From: Helochares maculicollis
Lineage: Eukaryota > Arthropoda > Insecta > Coleoptera > Hydrophilidae
DNA length: 48,730 nucleotides
Assembly (NCBI GenBank): GCA_033557835.1
Contig: JAWQRO010000208.1
Coordinates: 1 to 48,730, forward strand
Direction of reading: 5' to 3'
Shown here: positions 11,040 to 23,322 of the stretch, piece after piece
Position numbering within the stretch: position 1 is the first letter of the stretch
Layout of the letters: each line of letters begins with the position of its first letter
Notes under the pieces: model-generated
Databases searched by the model: none
Told to the model about the DNA's origin: nothing
What the model saw: the letters and a program-made list of their open reading frames with translations, nothing else
Program-made: the position numbers and the translations under genes

Positions 11040-12849
11040 CTAATTCTTCTAACCAGGAGTTGGTCTCTTGTGAAGTATACTTCAATTTCGTGTCATTCTT
11101 AATGTCGATCACAGCAGTTGGATGGAAGGGGTACAAAAAGTCTACTTTATCTAACTTTATTTTCACCGATAGCATCTGTAGCACACTCAGCACATTAAGC
11201 ATGAAGCCATCGCCGGCCAAAGTCATCTCCTCCGATTGAATTTGAGCTCTCTTCTCGTTATTTTTCAAGAGGGTAGATAGATACAAAAGCATGGCATCGC
11301 GGCTAGCAGGGTTGGCCAGGACATCGTGGAAAATTTTATGGAGGAGCACCCTGGAGTTCTCGAGCTCCTGCTGGAGAGTTTCGTTCAAACTCTTGTCACT
11401 CGCCGAGTTTCCGGAGAAGAATTTCTCGGCTACTTTTGGTTCGTCTTCCGCAAAGACAGATATAGATAAAAATGGTCCCATAAATGAAATTCTTGCCAAT
11501 TCTCGTCCTGGGGCTTGGGTGCAAAGCACCGGTAAAAATTGAGGTTGAGTGGTTAGCAAGCTGCAGATGGGGCGAGATCCTAATCGAATCTCCGTCAGTT
11601 CATTTAAGGCCTGAAGTGGCTGCCTGTGTTCGTTTCCGACTATCGACGCGTTTTGCATCATCAAGTAAAGAGCTTGGAGGAGACTTCCGAAAATCTTTCC
11701 AAAAACATGTTGGTTGTTTTGCGTGCGAAGGATCAACTCTGGCAAGAAACCCCTCGGGAGGGATTCTTGTAGAAGAGGAGTTAAGAGCATATTGGCTTGG
11801 TCTTTCCGCGACGGTACATCGTTGCTTACTAAGTATCCTTGCAGCACCAAGATGGAATATTGTATTATCTGAGCTCTCAGATCATGCAGTACGTCTGATA
11901 GAGGAGGTATGCTGGATTTTTTCGGGTGTACTCGTTCCTCTGCCGACACGCGATTGTACGATTCCATTAGGTAGGCCATGGCTATGATTTGTGGAGAGTC
12001 AGATTGTTGTCCTTTGAATGGCAGTAATGGGACAGGGCATCCGGAAACCGGGCTTGGACTCGGGCTTAAATTCTGGGTGGGGCTAACAGAAAACGAATTC
12101 ATGCTCAAATTATCCCCGTCGAAATTCTGGTTCAACTTCTTGAGGGCGGTTGGGTCTGAGCCAATTAGAACCATCATTTCCATGAGAGATTGCGAAATTA
12201 AATCAGTCGTAGACATGTTTGAATTGCTTTTAAACGATTCGGCCGTCTCGGGTAAATAAATTTGGCTGTCGTTTTGCTCTTTGAAATTGCAGAGCAACAC
12301 CCGGCATATCGACGCATGAATTTGTTCTTCCGTTAGTTCAGTCGACGAGAAAGTGCGTTGCCGGGTCAACTCCTTCTTGTCTTGCTCATCCACTTCCATG
12401 TTTTCAATGCCCGAGTCTATGTCCGTGTTTCCACCAATTTTATCTGCATGGCTCGCTTCGTCCACTTCCATGTGGATAGAGCTGGTTTCGGAATCGCTTC
12501 GTTGTGGAGGTGGAGGTCGGTGCTCTCGGTGCCTGGAGCTCGATGAAGGCATATCGATGGGTTTGCTGGGGACCTGGAAAACGTTTTCATATTTTTTGTC
12601 TTCGGATGTCACAGCCTTCTCCAGTTCGATTGTGGGGGTCGCTTCAGAAGATATAGAGAGTTCTTCTTTATTCAACTCATCACATTTGCTATCTAGGGGA
12701 GAGCGAGCCGTTTCAAACACCAGAGGGCTCTGAGTTCGCGCCGCGTTGTTAAGAGGGCTTTGGGAAATAGGGGTTGGGGGTGGGGATACTGAGTTGGTAG
12801 GGGAATTTGCACCGAATGCGGCCAATCTTGCTAGGCGTCTCCTCCTTAT
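11040..12849 (-). CDS. Ube4b: Ube4b (ubiquitin conjugation factor E4 B), large coding exon 2
   Basis: Ube4b/Ufd2 is an E4 ligase that lengthens ubiquitin chains and works with the Cdc48/VCP ATPase in protein quality control. This exon gives residues 9-611 of the prediction. It begins IRRRRLARLA, the conserved N-terminus of UBE4B, followed by a Ser/Pro-rich disordered part and the conserved SGIENMEVDE acidic motif near 12400. The first half of the Ufd2 core follows (LQGYLVS, GRELARISFMGPFLSISVFAEDEPKV, TLAGDGFMLNVLSVLQMLS). The acceptor is TTTTTTGCAG|ATA at 12849 and the donor is TTAG|gtgagt after 11040. The five coding exons seen sum to 3141 nt (1047 codons) in one consistent frame. The U-box is off-window. 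Confidence 0.96.
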
Positions 12850-14889
12850 CTGCAAAAAACAAAATTCCTGTATATCGATTCTTTTTAAACTTGCCCGTTG
12901 TTTTGCCGACATTATCAACTCGATAGATTTCAGCCCCAACGCCTTTATACAGTCAGGGAATTGGTACGAAATTTCTGTGAAGTTTCAATACTGTCGCAAA
13001 ATTATTATATTTGCAAAATAACGGTTGATATAAGTCGCACAGCATTAAATAGCACTTTCGCCTTAAAATAAATTATATAAATATATGTATATATCAAATT
13101 TTCAATTGTTTTGTAAGTAACAACCAAAATAGTTTTGCCAATAGAGTAACTAATGACAATCCTTCATATTATCTAGACATTAATATAAACATGAGGCTCA
13201 AATTCATCAGTGGCATTGATAAAAATGCACATAAAATGAATGTAAAATTTAATTACCCTTCAAATGGTAGATTACAAAATTAAGTATGCATAGATGGGTT
13301 TCATGTTCATTTCTTAATGCCTACATATTTCTGCATCAAATAGATCCAGTGAGGATATTTAAAATGAATCAAGGTCGCAACTTTATGGAAACAATGACCC
13401 TTTTTGTACAATTTGAGATAATGACATAAAAACTGCACTGATGACACCAAAAGCGTAAACCGGGTAACATAATAATTCTAGAAATTAGGAATTTGCTGAC
13501 CCTGTTCACCTGTACAAAAGGACCACTGTTCTTTTTATTACATTACTACACCAGACTGGAGTAGATGAAACAGTTAGAAAGTGAATCATATGTAATTATG
13601 TGTATAAGCGGTATAAGTAAGTGCCTACCTCGAGGAAAAGAGTGCAAAAGCATGACTCAGCATTATGTTGATATTGTTTTTTTATGCTGGATTCTTACAA
13701 TGAAAATGAATTGTATAAAACTGCTGAATATCACACAATTGTTTTAATGTGTTAAAATAATAACGCTTCTAATATTTTAGATGTGAGTTAAATTTGTGGC
13801 AACGTCTAAACACCTAAATTGGAGGCAAATATGGAATTTGGTAACCGTGTTTATGTAGACAAAAGAATTACTGTTTTTTATGCTTCATTATGCTGTGCTA
13901 AACTGGAGTAAAACAACATGTAGAAAGCGAAACGCATGTAATTGTCTAATTAGGAGCCTACTTAAAATAAAAAATGGCAAAATATAAAACCATCGTTCTT
14001 CAACAAAAATTACGGAATGACAAATTCAAGATGAAACGTTCAGAATATTATGCTTGAAAATTTAGGGTTGTAATACTGCAAAATCACGATTATGGGGCAG
14101 CAAATTCATGATTATTGGGTCGTAAATTCAATATCTTACGACCATGGAGTGGACGTAGCAAGAACGACAAATTCAGAAGCCAAAATAAAGCTGTCATTGC
14201 TTCAGGATTAAAATTCCAGCACCTAAGTATTGTGCATTAAAGTTATTTATATCATTCTGACATGCTCGGTAAAGCACAAAATTAATCGTTTTAACTGTTC
14301 ATTTGAGCCAAATGAAGAAGTATTTTTCAAATGTATCAAATTAAGTCTTATTTGTACGTGAAGGTGTAAAGAGATCAAAATAATCTTAAAACAAACATGG
14401 TTCGCTTAGAAATGGAAAGCACGAAGGTTGAAGAAGCACATGAGTTAATAATAAAGGTGATGGAATGAGGCTAGAGAGTAACATACAAATATGGAAAAAT
14501 GTACATGGAAAAATATTAGTGACTATACTAATTGTCACTAAAATTAATTAAACTTTACCCACCTATTGGGTAGATATTTATAAAAATCGGGTATCACTAA
14601 CGAAAATAATTGGTTATGAGTGCTTTTAAGCCCTACTTAACAGAAGTTCTAGTAAACTAATCAAGTGACTGATTGCTATGTCTGGTGAGTAAACAGGATA
14701 AAAACTTCCAACCAAGTTCAGGAAAGATTCAAATGGCTATTTTGCAGCAACTGGTCTAACATCGTCATGTTGAGGAATAATTTTAGCTCTACCGACAATC
14801 TCTAGTCGTTTTTTGACTAATTTACAAATAATTTAACTGGGCTTGGAACCTTTTTACGTTCCCGTATTACTATACGAATTATAATAGAG
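12850..14889. other. Ube4b intron 1, 3' part
   Basis: Non-coding AT-rich DNA. About 130 bp at 13490-13625 and 13840-13970 look like a diverged tandem duplication, sharing GTAAC, ACTGGAGTA, GTAGAAAG/TTAGAAAG, GCATGTAATT-type words in order. No exon or transposase was recognised. Confidence 0.45.
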
Positions 14890-15659
14890 GAAAAATATTG
14901 GGATTATGAAAAATTTCGATCCCGAGATTTCGACGAATCTCCACGTTTTGAGTGCCCCTGAATCCATTTTGACCATTTTTGACATGTTGTCTGTATGTAA
15001 ACACAATAGCGATCAGACCATTTGCGCTGAAGTGATGGAATTTGGTATACGGCTATTATCGCAAAAACTTAGATCTGTATCAACTTTTGAGGCATGTAGG
15101 ACTACCAGAAGTACTCGTTTACCTACACAGCTTTTAATTTTTTTCAAGTAAAGTAACCTTTAAAATGAAGCTATCGGAATGAAATTTCGTACACATCTTA
15201 AATATTGCAAAAAACTGACAGATACAAATTTTCAACATGATCAGAGCACCGGAAGTGCTATTTTAAAAATTGTGAAAATTCCAATTTTAATCGGCCTTAG
15301 AATAAAAACATTTACAAAAATGTTACAAAAATGCTTAGCATGGAAAATATAGCAATAACATATAGTTCCGTGTAAATTTGAAGACCGGAAGTGGAACTTT
15401 ACCGTCATAAATTTTATTTTTTAGTTATGAATTTATATACTAAAATTGTACCCTTCCTTTAGTTACAGACTAGTTAAGAGTATATATATTTTTAAACACA
15501 AAGTATTTTACACTACATAAAGAAATATTAAAAATATTCCGATGATATATATGTACTGAAAAAGAATTGAAGATTCCTTATGAATGTATTAATGTGTTGA
15601 ATATAGACATTGACGTTAGTGTTAATTGTATATAAATGCTTTTGCTTTTTGTTTTGAAG
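14890..15659 (+). repeat. R1 interspersed repeat, long copy
   Basis: This is the same orientation as the copy at 1-330. The block CGACGAATCTCCACGTTTTG with GAATCCATTTTGACC, then CGGAAGTGCTATTTTAAAAA and AACTAGTTAAGAGTATATAT, recurs in reverse complement in the 39656-43150 region, and again in the forward sense at 46930-47010. It ends with TGTACTGAAAAAGAATTGAA and leads directly into the triple tandem repeat. A short frame starting ATGAAAAATTTCGATC is shared by several copies but shifts and stops, so I do not call it a gene. Confidence 0.72.
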
Positions 15660-18600
15660 GACATGTAAGTGTTTGTAGTTTTATTATTATTAATCGCAGG
15701 TACTTTTATGTCATACATATATTTATACGGGAATGTTGAGTGGAGACACTCCAGATTTTTTCATATATTTTGTGGCGTTGGCCAGAGGCCCTGTAGTTCA
15801 GATAGTTCTCTAATTGCTGAGTCTAGATTAGACTCGATTTCTGACAAAATTTTAGCCCAAAATTTTAGGCCTTCCACTTCAGTATTCACGATCGAGGCAT
15901 AAATGCCTCGTTTAAATTTTTGGAGCATTACTGACATGAGGACACACTTAATTTATCGCCATAAACAGCACAAATGTTTTTGTAGCAATTGTAAGAGAGT
16001 TATTTTTGTGAATTTTAGATATCAAATGGCAAAACCAAATGTTTTGACGGACATTCATTTGTCATTTTGAGTGTCTTAAGAATGAAAATGTATAATAAGA
16101 GACTCTAGGATGCAAGATACATCCCATCAGCTCAACGAACTAGTTGTAACTGGTTTGCATATCACACTAGACAGAAACGTTTCATGGTGAATGACTTTAA
16201 GTGCTTGAAAGATGAGGATGCGAAGCTGGCGAGCCCTAACTAAGACAATTGGAAGCATATTTAAAGACTAAGCAAAGGTAAAAAGCGTCAGATATTCAAG
16301 AAGTTGGGTTTATCTAATACAAGAGCAGTCTTTGCCATTTCTTAGGGATAAAATCCAAGTCTTTAATGCCTATCGGCAAAAACGTTTCATATTGATATCA
16401 TGATTTGATGACAAAGGAATTCAGAGTTGTTTTCACACTAATCTTGAATTTAATAGGCAACCTTGAAACGTACTCTACTTGTGAACAATTCCATTTTTAG
16501 TCTCTGCAGAGCTGATTTTTACTCCTACAAATGTAGGTTTTTCTGTTTCCTTTCATGAGTTTTATTCATAAATCGAGATTATCTCTACTACACATATTTG
16601 ATATTTATTTAACTAAAACAGTTTGTCACTACATTTTCAATGGTTGTGATTTTAGATTATAACTAAAGACTTAAGATATTTTACAGTGGTCCTATAGCTA
16701 TGCAGGTAAATGGGGAGTTAGTGCTCTCCATGCCAGTAAAGAAACATCTCATTAAGACCGTTCAAACCAAAGACAGAATAAATCATGGTAAAACGTTTGC
16801 CTTGACTTATGGGTAACTCTCATTAGAATTTACTGCATTTTATTATTATTAATCGCAGGTACTTTTATGTCGTGCATATATTTATACGAGAATGTTGAGT
16901 GGACAAGTCCTTTTGAGAAAGGATCAAAAGAATAGACCTATCCAATTTTTTGCACATGTGCTGTTAGCCAGAGGCCCTGCAGTTCAAATAGTTCTCTAAT
17001 TGTTACGTTTAGATTAGACTCGATTTCTTCCAATAGCATTACATCGTTAAAAATGTTAGGCCTTCCACTGCAGAGTTCACAATCGAGGCATAAATGGCCC
17101 GTTTTCATTTTTGGAGCAATACTGACATGATGACACGCTTAATTTATAACCATAAACAGCACAAATGTTTTTGTAGCAATTGCAAGAGAGTTATTTTTAT
17201 GAACTTTAGACGTCAAACAGCAAAACAAAAATTTTGACGGAAATTCATTTGTCATTTTGTGTGTCTTAAGAATGAAAATTTATAATAAGAGATTCTAGGA
17301 TGCAAGATACATCTCGTCAGCTCAACGAACTAGTTGTAACTGGTTTGCATATCACACTAGACAGAAACGTTTCATGGTGAATGACTTTAAGTGCTTGAAA
17401 GATGAGGATGCGAAGCTGGCGAGCCCTAACTAAGACAATTGGAAGCATATTTAAAGACTAAGCAAAGGTAAAAAGCGTCAGATATTCAAGAAGTTGGGTT
17501 TATCTAATACAAGAGCAGTCTTTGCCATTTCTTAGGGATAAAATCCAAGTCTTTAATGCCTATCGGCAAAAACGTTTCATATTGATATCATGATTTGATG
17601 ACAAAGGAATTCAGAGTTGTTTTCACACTAATCTTGAATTTAATAGGCAACCTTGAAACGTACTCTACTTGTGAACAATTCCATTTTTAGTCTCTGCAGA
17701 GCTGATTTTTACTCCTACAAATGTAGGTTTTTCTGTTTCCTTTCATGAGTTTTATTCATAAATCGAGATTATCTCTACTACACATATTTGATATTTATTT
17801 AACTAAAACAGTTTGTCACTCCATTTTCAATGGTTGTGATTTTAGATTATAACTAAAGACTTAAGAGATTCTACAGTGGTCCTATAGCTACGCAGGTAAA
17901 TGGAGAGTTAGTGCTCTCCATGCCAGTAAAGAAACATCTCATTAAGACCGTTCAAACCAAAGACAGAATAAATCATGGTAAAACATTTGCCTTGGCTTAT
18001 GGGTAATTCTCATGAGAATATACTGCATTTTATTATTATTAATCGCAGGTACTTTTATGTCGTACACATATTTATATGGGAATGTTGAGTGGACAATTCG
18101 TTTTGAGAAAGGATAAAAAGAACAGACCTATCCAATTTTTTTCATATGTGCCGTTAGCCAGAGGCCCTGCAGTTCAGATAGTTCTCTAATTGTTACGTTT
18201 AGATTAGACTCGATTTCTTCTAATAGCATTACATCGTTCAAAATGTTAGGCCTTCCACTGCAGAGTTCACGATCGAGGCATAAATGGCCCGTTTTCATTT
18301 TTGGAGCAATACTGACATGATAACACACTTAATTTATAACCATAAGCAGCACAATGTTTTTGTAGCAATTGTACAAGTTATTTTTATGAATTTTTGTCAT
18401 CACACAGCAAAACAAAAATTTTTTGATGGAAATACATTGTTATTTTGAGTATCTTAAGAATGAAAATTTATAATAAGAGATTCTAGGATGCAAGATACAT
18501 TCCCTCAGCTCAACGAACTAGTTGTAACTGGTTTGCATATCACCCTAGACAGAAACGTTTCATGGTGAATGACTTTAAGTGCTTGAAAGATGAGGATGCG

Positions 18601-19205
18601 AAGCTGGCGAGCTCTAAGGCAATTGGAAGCATATTTAAAGACTAAGCAAAGGTAAAAAGCGCCAGATATTCAAGAAGTTGGGTTTATCTAATACAAGAGC
18701 AGTCTTTGCCGTTTCTTAGGGAGAAAATCAAAGTCTTTAATGCCTATCGGCAAAAACCTTTGGTATTGGGTTCATGATTTGATGACAAAGGAATTCGGAG
18801 TTGTTTTCATACTAATCTTGAATTTAATAGGCAACCTTGAAACGTACTCTACTTGCGAACAATTCCATTTTTAGTCTCTGCAGAGCTGATTTTTACTCCT
18901 ACAAATGTAGGTTTTTGTTTCCTTTCATGAGTTTTATTCATAAATCGAGATTATCTCTACTACACATATTCGATATTCGTTTCACTAAAACAGTTTGTCA
19001 CTACATTTCTATGGTTGTGATTTTAGATAATAACCAGACTTAAGAGATTCGACAATGGTCCCATAACTGTGCAAGTAAAGGGGAGTTAATGCTCTCCATG
19101 CTAGTAAAGAGACCCCTCATTAAGACTGTTCAAACCAAAGACAGTGGTAAAACGTTTGCCTTGACTTATGGCTAATTCTCATGAGAATTTACTATAATTT
19201 TATCC
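15660..19205. repeat. three tandem copies of a ~1.17 kb unit in Ube4b intron 1
   Basis: The marker TAATCGCAGGTACTTTTATG starts at 15691, 16850 and 18040, giving periods of 1159 and 1190 bp. Most of units 1 and 2 (16100-16830 against 17290-17990) is almost identical, with only isolated substitutions. Unit 3 differs more. Each unit joins R1-type sequence, a reverse-oriented mariner fragment and about 700 bp of unassigned DNA. This indicates unit duplication after the pieces had already been assembled. Confidence 0.92.
18128..18480 (-). pseudogene. mariner transposase N-terminal fragment, in tandem unit 3
   Basis: Translation of the minus strand gives the mariner helix-turn-helix region: MKTGHLCLDRELCSGRPNI near 18300-18245, then LEEIESNLNVTIRELSELQG and a final MKKIG near 18130. 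This corresponds to the usual FKxGxFxLEDxxRSGRPS...TTRELAE...HLKKLG order. Upstream codons resemble a KNICAVYG-type start but are broken. The equivalent, more damaged fragments are at about 15780-15960 and 16960-17140 in units 1 and 2. Confidence 0.65.
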
Positions 19206-19706
19206 TATTGGGGCATTAACGACAAAATGGTGAAAAGAAGCAGACGGGCAATGGTCGGAAAACCAGCTAAGGCACCTTATTTACTCAACAACTATGGTTT
19301 AAATTGGTTAATACAAGATAGTCGTTAAACTAAGACGGTGCAGCTTTGTTGACTCTATACCAGCCATGGGCTATTGTTTAAAAACTATTGAATCGCCTCC
19401 TCTACGCCCTCAGTCGTTGCAATGTGCGCAAATGAAATCATTAAAATATAATTTGAAAAAAGTGAGGCGAGGGTAAACACCCTAACCAAAAAAAAGGCAA
19501 ATCATGGTAGGCTGAGACAACAAAACTACCTCGGGTCAAGCTTTAGGGGCAAAGTGGCCTTCGGGGACACATTCCAAGCCTGATTATCATCTGAATGTCG
19601 AAAACAGGCCCTACATAACATAAAAATTGAAGGGGCAACCAAAAAACATGGCATAATCATCAAAGATTTTTCGCCCGAATGGGGCGCACTCAATGCTCAA
19701 ACTTAC
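19206..19706. other. 5' end of Ube4b intron 1
   Basis: Single-copy-looking sequence between the tandem array and exon 1. No open frame or repeat was recognised. Confidence 0.4.
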
Positions 19707-19730
19707 CTCTTCTTGGCTGAGTTCACTCAT
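19707..19730 (-). CDS. Ube4b: Ube4b coding exon 1 (start codon, eight residues)
   Basis: The minus strand reads ATG then codons for MSELSQEE, followed at once by the donor gtaagt (19701-19706). Joined in phase 0 to exon 2 this makes MSELSQEEIRRRRLARLA, which lines up with the vertebrate UBE4B N-terminus MEELSADEIRRRRLARLA. An in-frame TAA lies about 60 nt upstream (near 19792) with no ATG between, so this Met is the natural start. The intron it defines is 6857 nt. Confidence 0.92.
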
Positions 19731-20180
19731 TTTGACATCAAATTTGAAGAAAACAAGTAAATTTTCACTGATTTTCAAACAAAAGATCACTTAAATGCGT
19801 CCAAAATTCAGTACCAACTTTTCTACAGACGTCAAACTCAATACTATGTCATTCAACCTCAACAGCTGTAAAGTGCGCTTAGAATGTTACCCCTCCCCAC
19901 ACCGCACGACCCGAACGATCACAGTCCTAGCGGCCGATTCGATATTTCGTTGCTATAGCGCACCCACTCCCACCAGCGATGGCGCAATGCCCCCGTCTTT
20001 GTTCAAAACCTCGCTCAGAGGCGTACCGTGGCCCCGGGTGCGAACTCAATGGTAAAACCGGAGACGAGCTAATTCGAATCGGACCGTCCATGGTTTGCGC
20101 GCGCATTTTGCTTTCTCACGGGCATTTCAAAACACGCACAAACACAAAACATCAAGAGAGGAAAACGCGTGACACAAGAA
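19731..20180 (-). promoter_or_regulatory. probable Ube4b 5' UTR and promoter region
   Basis: The base composition becomes distinctly more GC- and CpG-rich at about 19870-20110 just upstream of the Ube4b start, for example CCGCACGACCCGAACG, GTCCTAGCGGCCGATTCG and TTTGCGCGCGCATTTTGC. No TATA box is placed for a minus-strand start, as expected for a housekeeping gene. The position of the transcription start was not determined. Confidence 0.5.
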
Positions 20181-20191
20181 CAAGGAAATTC

Positions 20192-20517
20192 TATATATAA
20201 AAACATCTGAACTTGGCCGCTAATCTTTTCTTTCTGTTCTATTTCGGTCGTCTGTTATTGTTTTCTTCGAATTAAGAGGGAAAACAGGCGCGGCGTGATT
20301 TGGGGATCGTGCCGCGCCGAATTGATTTTCGCCAAATTCTCTTCTGCGTAGATACCTTGGCTAGAGGACTATAACCCTCTCTAGACGGTTTCTTTTGTTG
20401 CTTTTTTGCCTCTGCGCCAATAGTGAGTTCACTCGCCTCTTTAAACAGCTTAGGCGAAAAAGGCCTTCAGGTGTCTATGCCTAGCAGGGCGCTAACTGCT
20501 TTCCTGCTGGCTTGAAG
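20192..20517 (+). other. TATA box followed by four GC hairpins; possible structured RNA or 5' leader
   Basis: TATATATAA lies at 20192-20200. Downstream are four separate inverted repeats: GGCGCGGC/GCCGCGCC (20287-20294 with 20311-20318, 8 bp perfect), CTAGAG/CTCTAG (20361-20366 with 20379-20384), TCGCCT/AGGCGA (20433-20438 with 20452-20457) and AGCAGG/CCTGCT (20483-20488 with 20503-20508). The last is extended by GCC/GGC and an outer CTTCA/TGAAG. A T6 run is at 20402-20407. There is no long open frame. It does not match snRNA, 7SK, RNase P/MRP or SRP RNA as far as I can recall those sequences. It could be a non-coding RNA gene, an xmas leader, or part of a transposon. Confidence 0.4.
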
Positions 20518-20530
20518 TTGTTAATAGGAT

Positions 20531-22271
20531 GCAGCCTTTGGTTAATACGACGCAAAAAAATAATTCGTTTGATAGCCTTGGTGCAAAATTTTTGTTACTT
20601 CAATTTCAGACCTCGTTATATAGCAAAACCGCTACAAATTGTGTAGGTAAGCTTGTACTTTCTGTTGTGGGCCCAGGTCGGAAAGTAGCAATTAAAAAAA
20701 TTGTGACTGCGTCAAATATCAAAAAATCATGACTTTTAATTTTGTATATTTTTCTTTGCGATTGTTGCAGGACTCGAGTCAGACTAATTTTTCCAAGGCC
20801 ATAACATATTTTATTTAAAGACATAGCGTACATGCACATGCTAAGCTGGGGGACATTTTCAATTCCGAGACGTGGAGAATATTCTATTCACGAGACGCGC
20901 TATACGTGGTTATACGATTCCCATAAAGACGAGACGCGCATTTTACGTCTTTCGACCTTCGAGGGTTGAAAGACCGACTTGGGAAGCGAACTATTGCCAA
21001 AAAACAGTTGCCTTGCGGATGCTTTATTCATCACATTTTATTGTTGCTAATGAATGTATGTGACCCACTTCTGCATCAATTTATCCATGTGAAAATTTGG
21101 CAAATACCGCAAAGCGATGGCGTTTGTTTTCGTACCGTTTTGCCCGATTGTTTTGGCAAAAAATGTTGCTCGTCATCATCACCAATTATTGAACCTATAC
21201 TTGTCTTCCTTCCATATTTATTTTTACAAATTCTACACCTGGTATATACTAAACACATATTTATTGGCAAAAAAGTACCAATAAATTATTTATTAAATAA
21301 AAATTTGTCTCGATTAATTGAAATTTGTGAGAAATTGAGCACAACAATTGGCAGTTCCGTATCTGAATTACAGTCATATTCAAAGTGCTAATTAACCCAA
21401 AAAGGCTGCTAATTTTTTAACTAAACAAGTGCTACTGCAATGAAATTTTGTTTTCTTCTCAAACGGAACACTTTTCTTTTCAAGATTGACGTTTTGTAAG
21501 GTCCGATATTTCATTGAACGTTATCATCTCGTCAAAATGCAATAAATAAATTATTTAGAGCATTGTTATAATACTTTCTTATACACTTACATACACACCA
21601 AAAAAGTACGTGTGAATTTATAAAATAACGCAATAAAATCGTATGCAGGGTACTGAAACATAATTATTCCGTCCTTTATATATCCTCAATAAGCAATAGT
21701 CTAGAGTTGAAGGACATGAAAAATATGAAACTATAAATTTTTAATTTCATACCTGCACAGTAGTTTTCATGCTGCACTTATATAAACCCAAACGTTTTTT
21801 CCATACATGTATATGTGTTTTAATTTAAAAGAGTTTTTTAGCATTATTTTACATCCCAAAAACGTCCACATGCAGATTTATCTTGTGGTCACCTGATGCC
21901 GCTTTAAATGAATTCATTCGGTGTGAAACTATTATCAAACGTCGAAATACTAGAATTACCTTAATCATAGGAATGCAAATAATGGTAATAACGAACATAT
22001 TTATTGCAAACAATTCTATAAAAAAATCTCTTGCGAGGCGCGAACTTGCCAAACTCATCAAGCAATAAATAGCAGAAGAAGAAGAAGAAAAATGAAGTCT
22101 AATAAGGATATTCTCTATTATGAATGAGGTTATGTTGTGACATAGCGGGGTTTCATAATTTAAAAAATTTAAACTTAACTGCCTTAACTTAAAACTTAAC
22201 ATATTCAATCTGGAAGTCCCTAAAAAGCTCGATATTGTCTTGTTGCTAATCCGCAAAATCCATGCAGTGAC
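20531..22271. other. upstream region of xmas, nothing assigned
   Basis: No gene was recognised. A minus-strand frame at 21076-21270 has spaced Cys pairs (CRICKNK and CGIC) but no family I can name. GAAGAAGAAGAAGAA at 22077-22091 is a short trinucleotide run. The xmas 5' UTR probably lies in the right-hand part. Confidence 0.4.
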
Positions 22272-22312
22272 ATGGAACAAAACGCAGCAGGAAACAATGG
22301 AAACTTCATCAG
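22272..22312 (+). CDS. xmas: xmas coding exon 1
   Basis: ATG at 22272 sits in a good context (GACATGG), with an in-frame TAA about 43 nt upstream (near 22229). It encodes MEQNAAGNNGNFI plus two bases of a serine codon and ends at the donor AG|gtaaac. Joining to 22666 gives NFISNVPLELLE, the first strand of an RRM, which supports both the start and the splice. Confidence 0.82.
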
Positions 22313-22665
22313 GTAAACCAATTATTCGATTTTCTTGCATAATGTTACAAATGCAGCATATTTATATCATTATTAACCACATTAATCGTATCTAACTCTT
22401 TTTATACAATCATACCTACTCGGCTAAGCCGCTGGCTTATTTTTTATTTGATATAGTCTTCGTAATGCGTAACTGTTCTTAATTCCCCATTTGGAGCTGC
22501 TCCATACTATCATATTTCAATTGAATAACAATATAATGAATAGGAATGTTTCTCTGCTAAATGCTTCTGTAGAAAACCTCATTTTGCACCATCAGTATAA
22601 TTCTCGTGGAACATCATCTACTTATCATTCAAAACACTAATTCGACTATCCCGCGTCAGTTGCAG

Positions 22666-23211
22666 CAATGTTCCGCTGGAACTACTGGAATCTACAGCCA
22701 TCAAATCATATTTTAAACAGTTCGGGAGGGTCGTCCGAATATGTCTAAAACTGAAAACTAAGGCTTGTGTGATCGAGTATGAGGACGAGGAAAGCGCCGA
22801 AGCAGCCATTCTAAACGCTGGGGAGTACAAAGGCCACATTTTCACCGTAGAGCCTGGTAAGAATGAGAAAATATTAATTTCTCCCGGCAAACGGAAGCCC
22901 ACCAAAGAGCCCGACCCGGAATGGAAGCCAGACCCGGAAGTCTTAGCAGAACTGATTGCCCATGACAGTGACAGTCAGCCGAAAGATTATAATTTGCGAC
23001 AGCCGAGCGAAAAGGCCGAAAGGAGACTGAAGAAACTGATGGATCGAGGAATGGATCACGCTGAAGGTTTGGCCTTGCTTGAAAAAAGGCGCCAGAGGAA
23101 ACTAACCGGGAAAATGGAGGCGAGGGAGAAACGACTCAATGCTTGGGAAGGTGACACTTTGAAATATGACCATAAAAAAATGATTCAGCCTTCAGAAAAG
23201 TCACTCAAAAA
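22666..23211 (+). CDS. xmas: xmas coding exon 2: RRM domain
   Basis: The acceptor is GTTGCAG|C. The exon encodes an RRM (residues about 10-80): ISNVP as RNP2-like strand, YFKQFGRVVRI, KACVIEYEDEESAEAAI as RNP1-like strand and helix, and YKGHIFTVE. A charged linker follows, with RRLKKLMDRGMDHAEGLALL and basic residues. An RRM ahead of Sac3 is the order found in metazoan GANP/xmas-2. The donor is AAA|gtaaga after 23211, splitting a lysine codon. Confidence 0.9.
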
Positions 23212-23322
23212 GTAAGATTCAAAATATAACCAATAGTTAACTGTAATATCAATACAAATATCGACGTTGCTTCGCAATGAACGTGTTTGCTCATCAAGAA
23301 TTATACGTAATGTCTGTTTTAG

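Noticed and set aside
11484..11987. 167-codon plus-strand frame, and a 126-codon one at 12353-12733
   Set aside because: Both are antisense shadows of the conserved Ube4b exon; their translations show no family resemblance.
14906..15151. Short frame beginning MKNFDPEISTNLHVLS, with relatives at 42917-43168 and 46960-47080
   Set aside because: The shared peptide simply reflects shared R1 nucleotides; frames shift and stop differently in each copy, so there is no sign of selection for a protein.
21849..22340. 163-codon minus-strand open frame overlapping xmas exon 1
   Set aside because: It runs antisense across a supported xmas start and splice site, has no recognisable motif and is rich in chance hydrophobic codons from AT-rich DNA.
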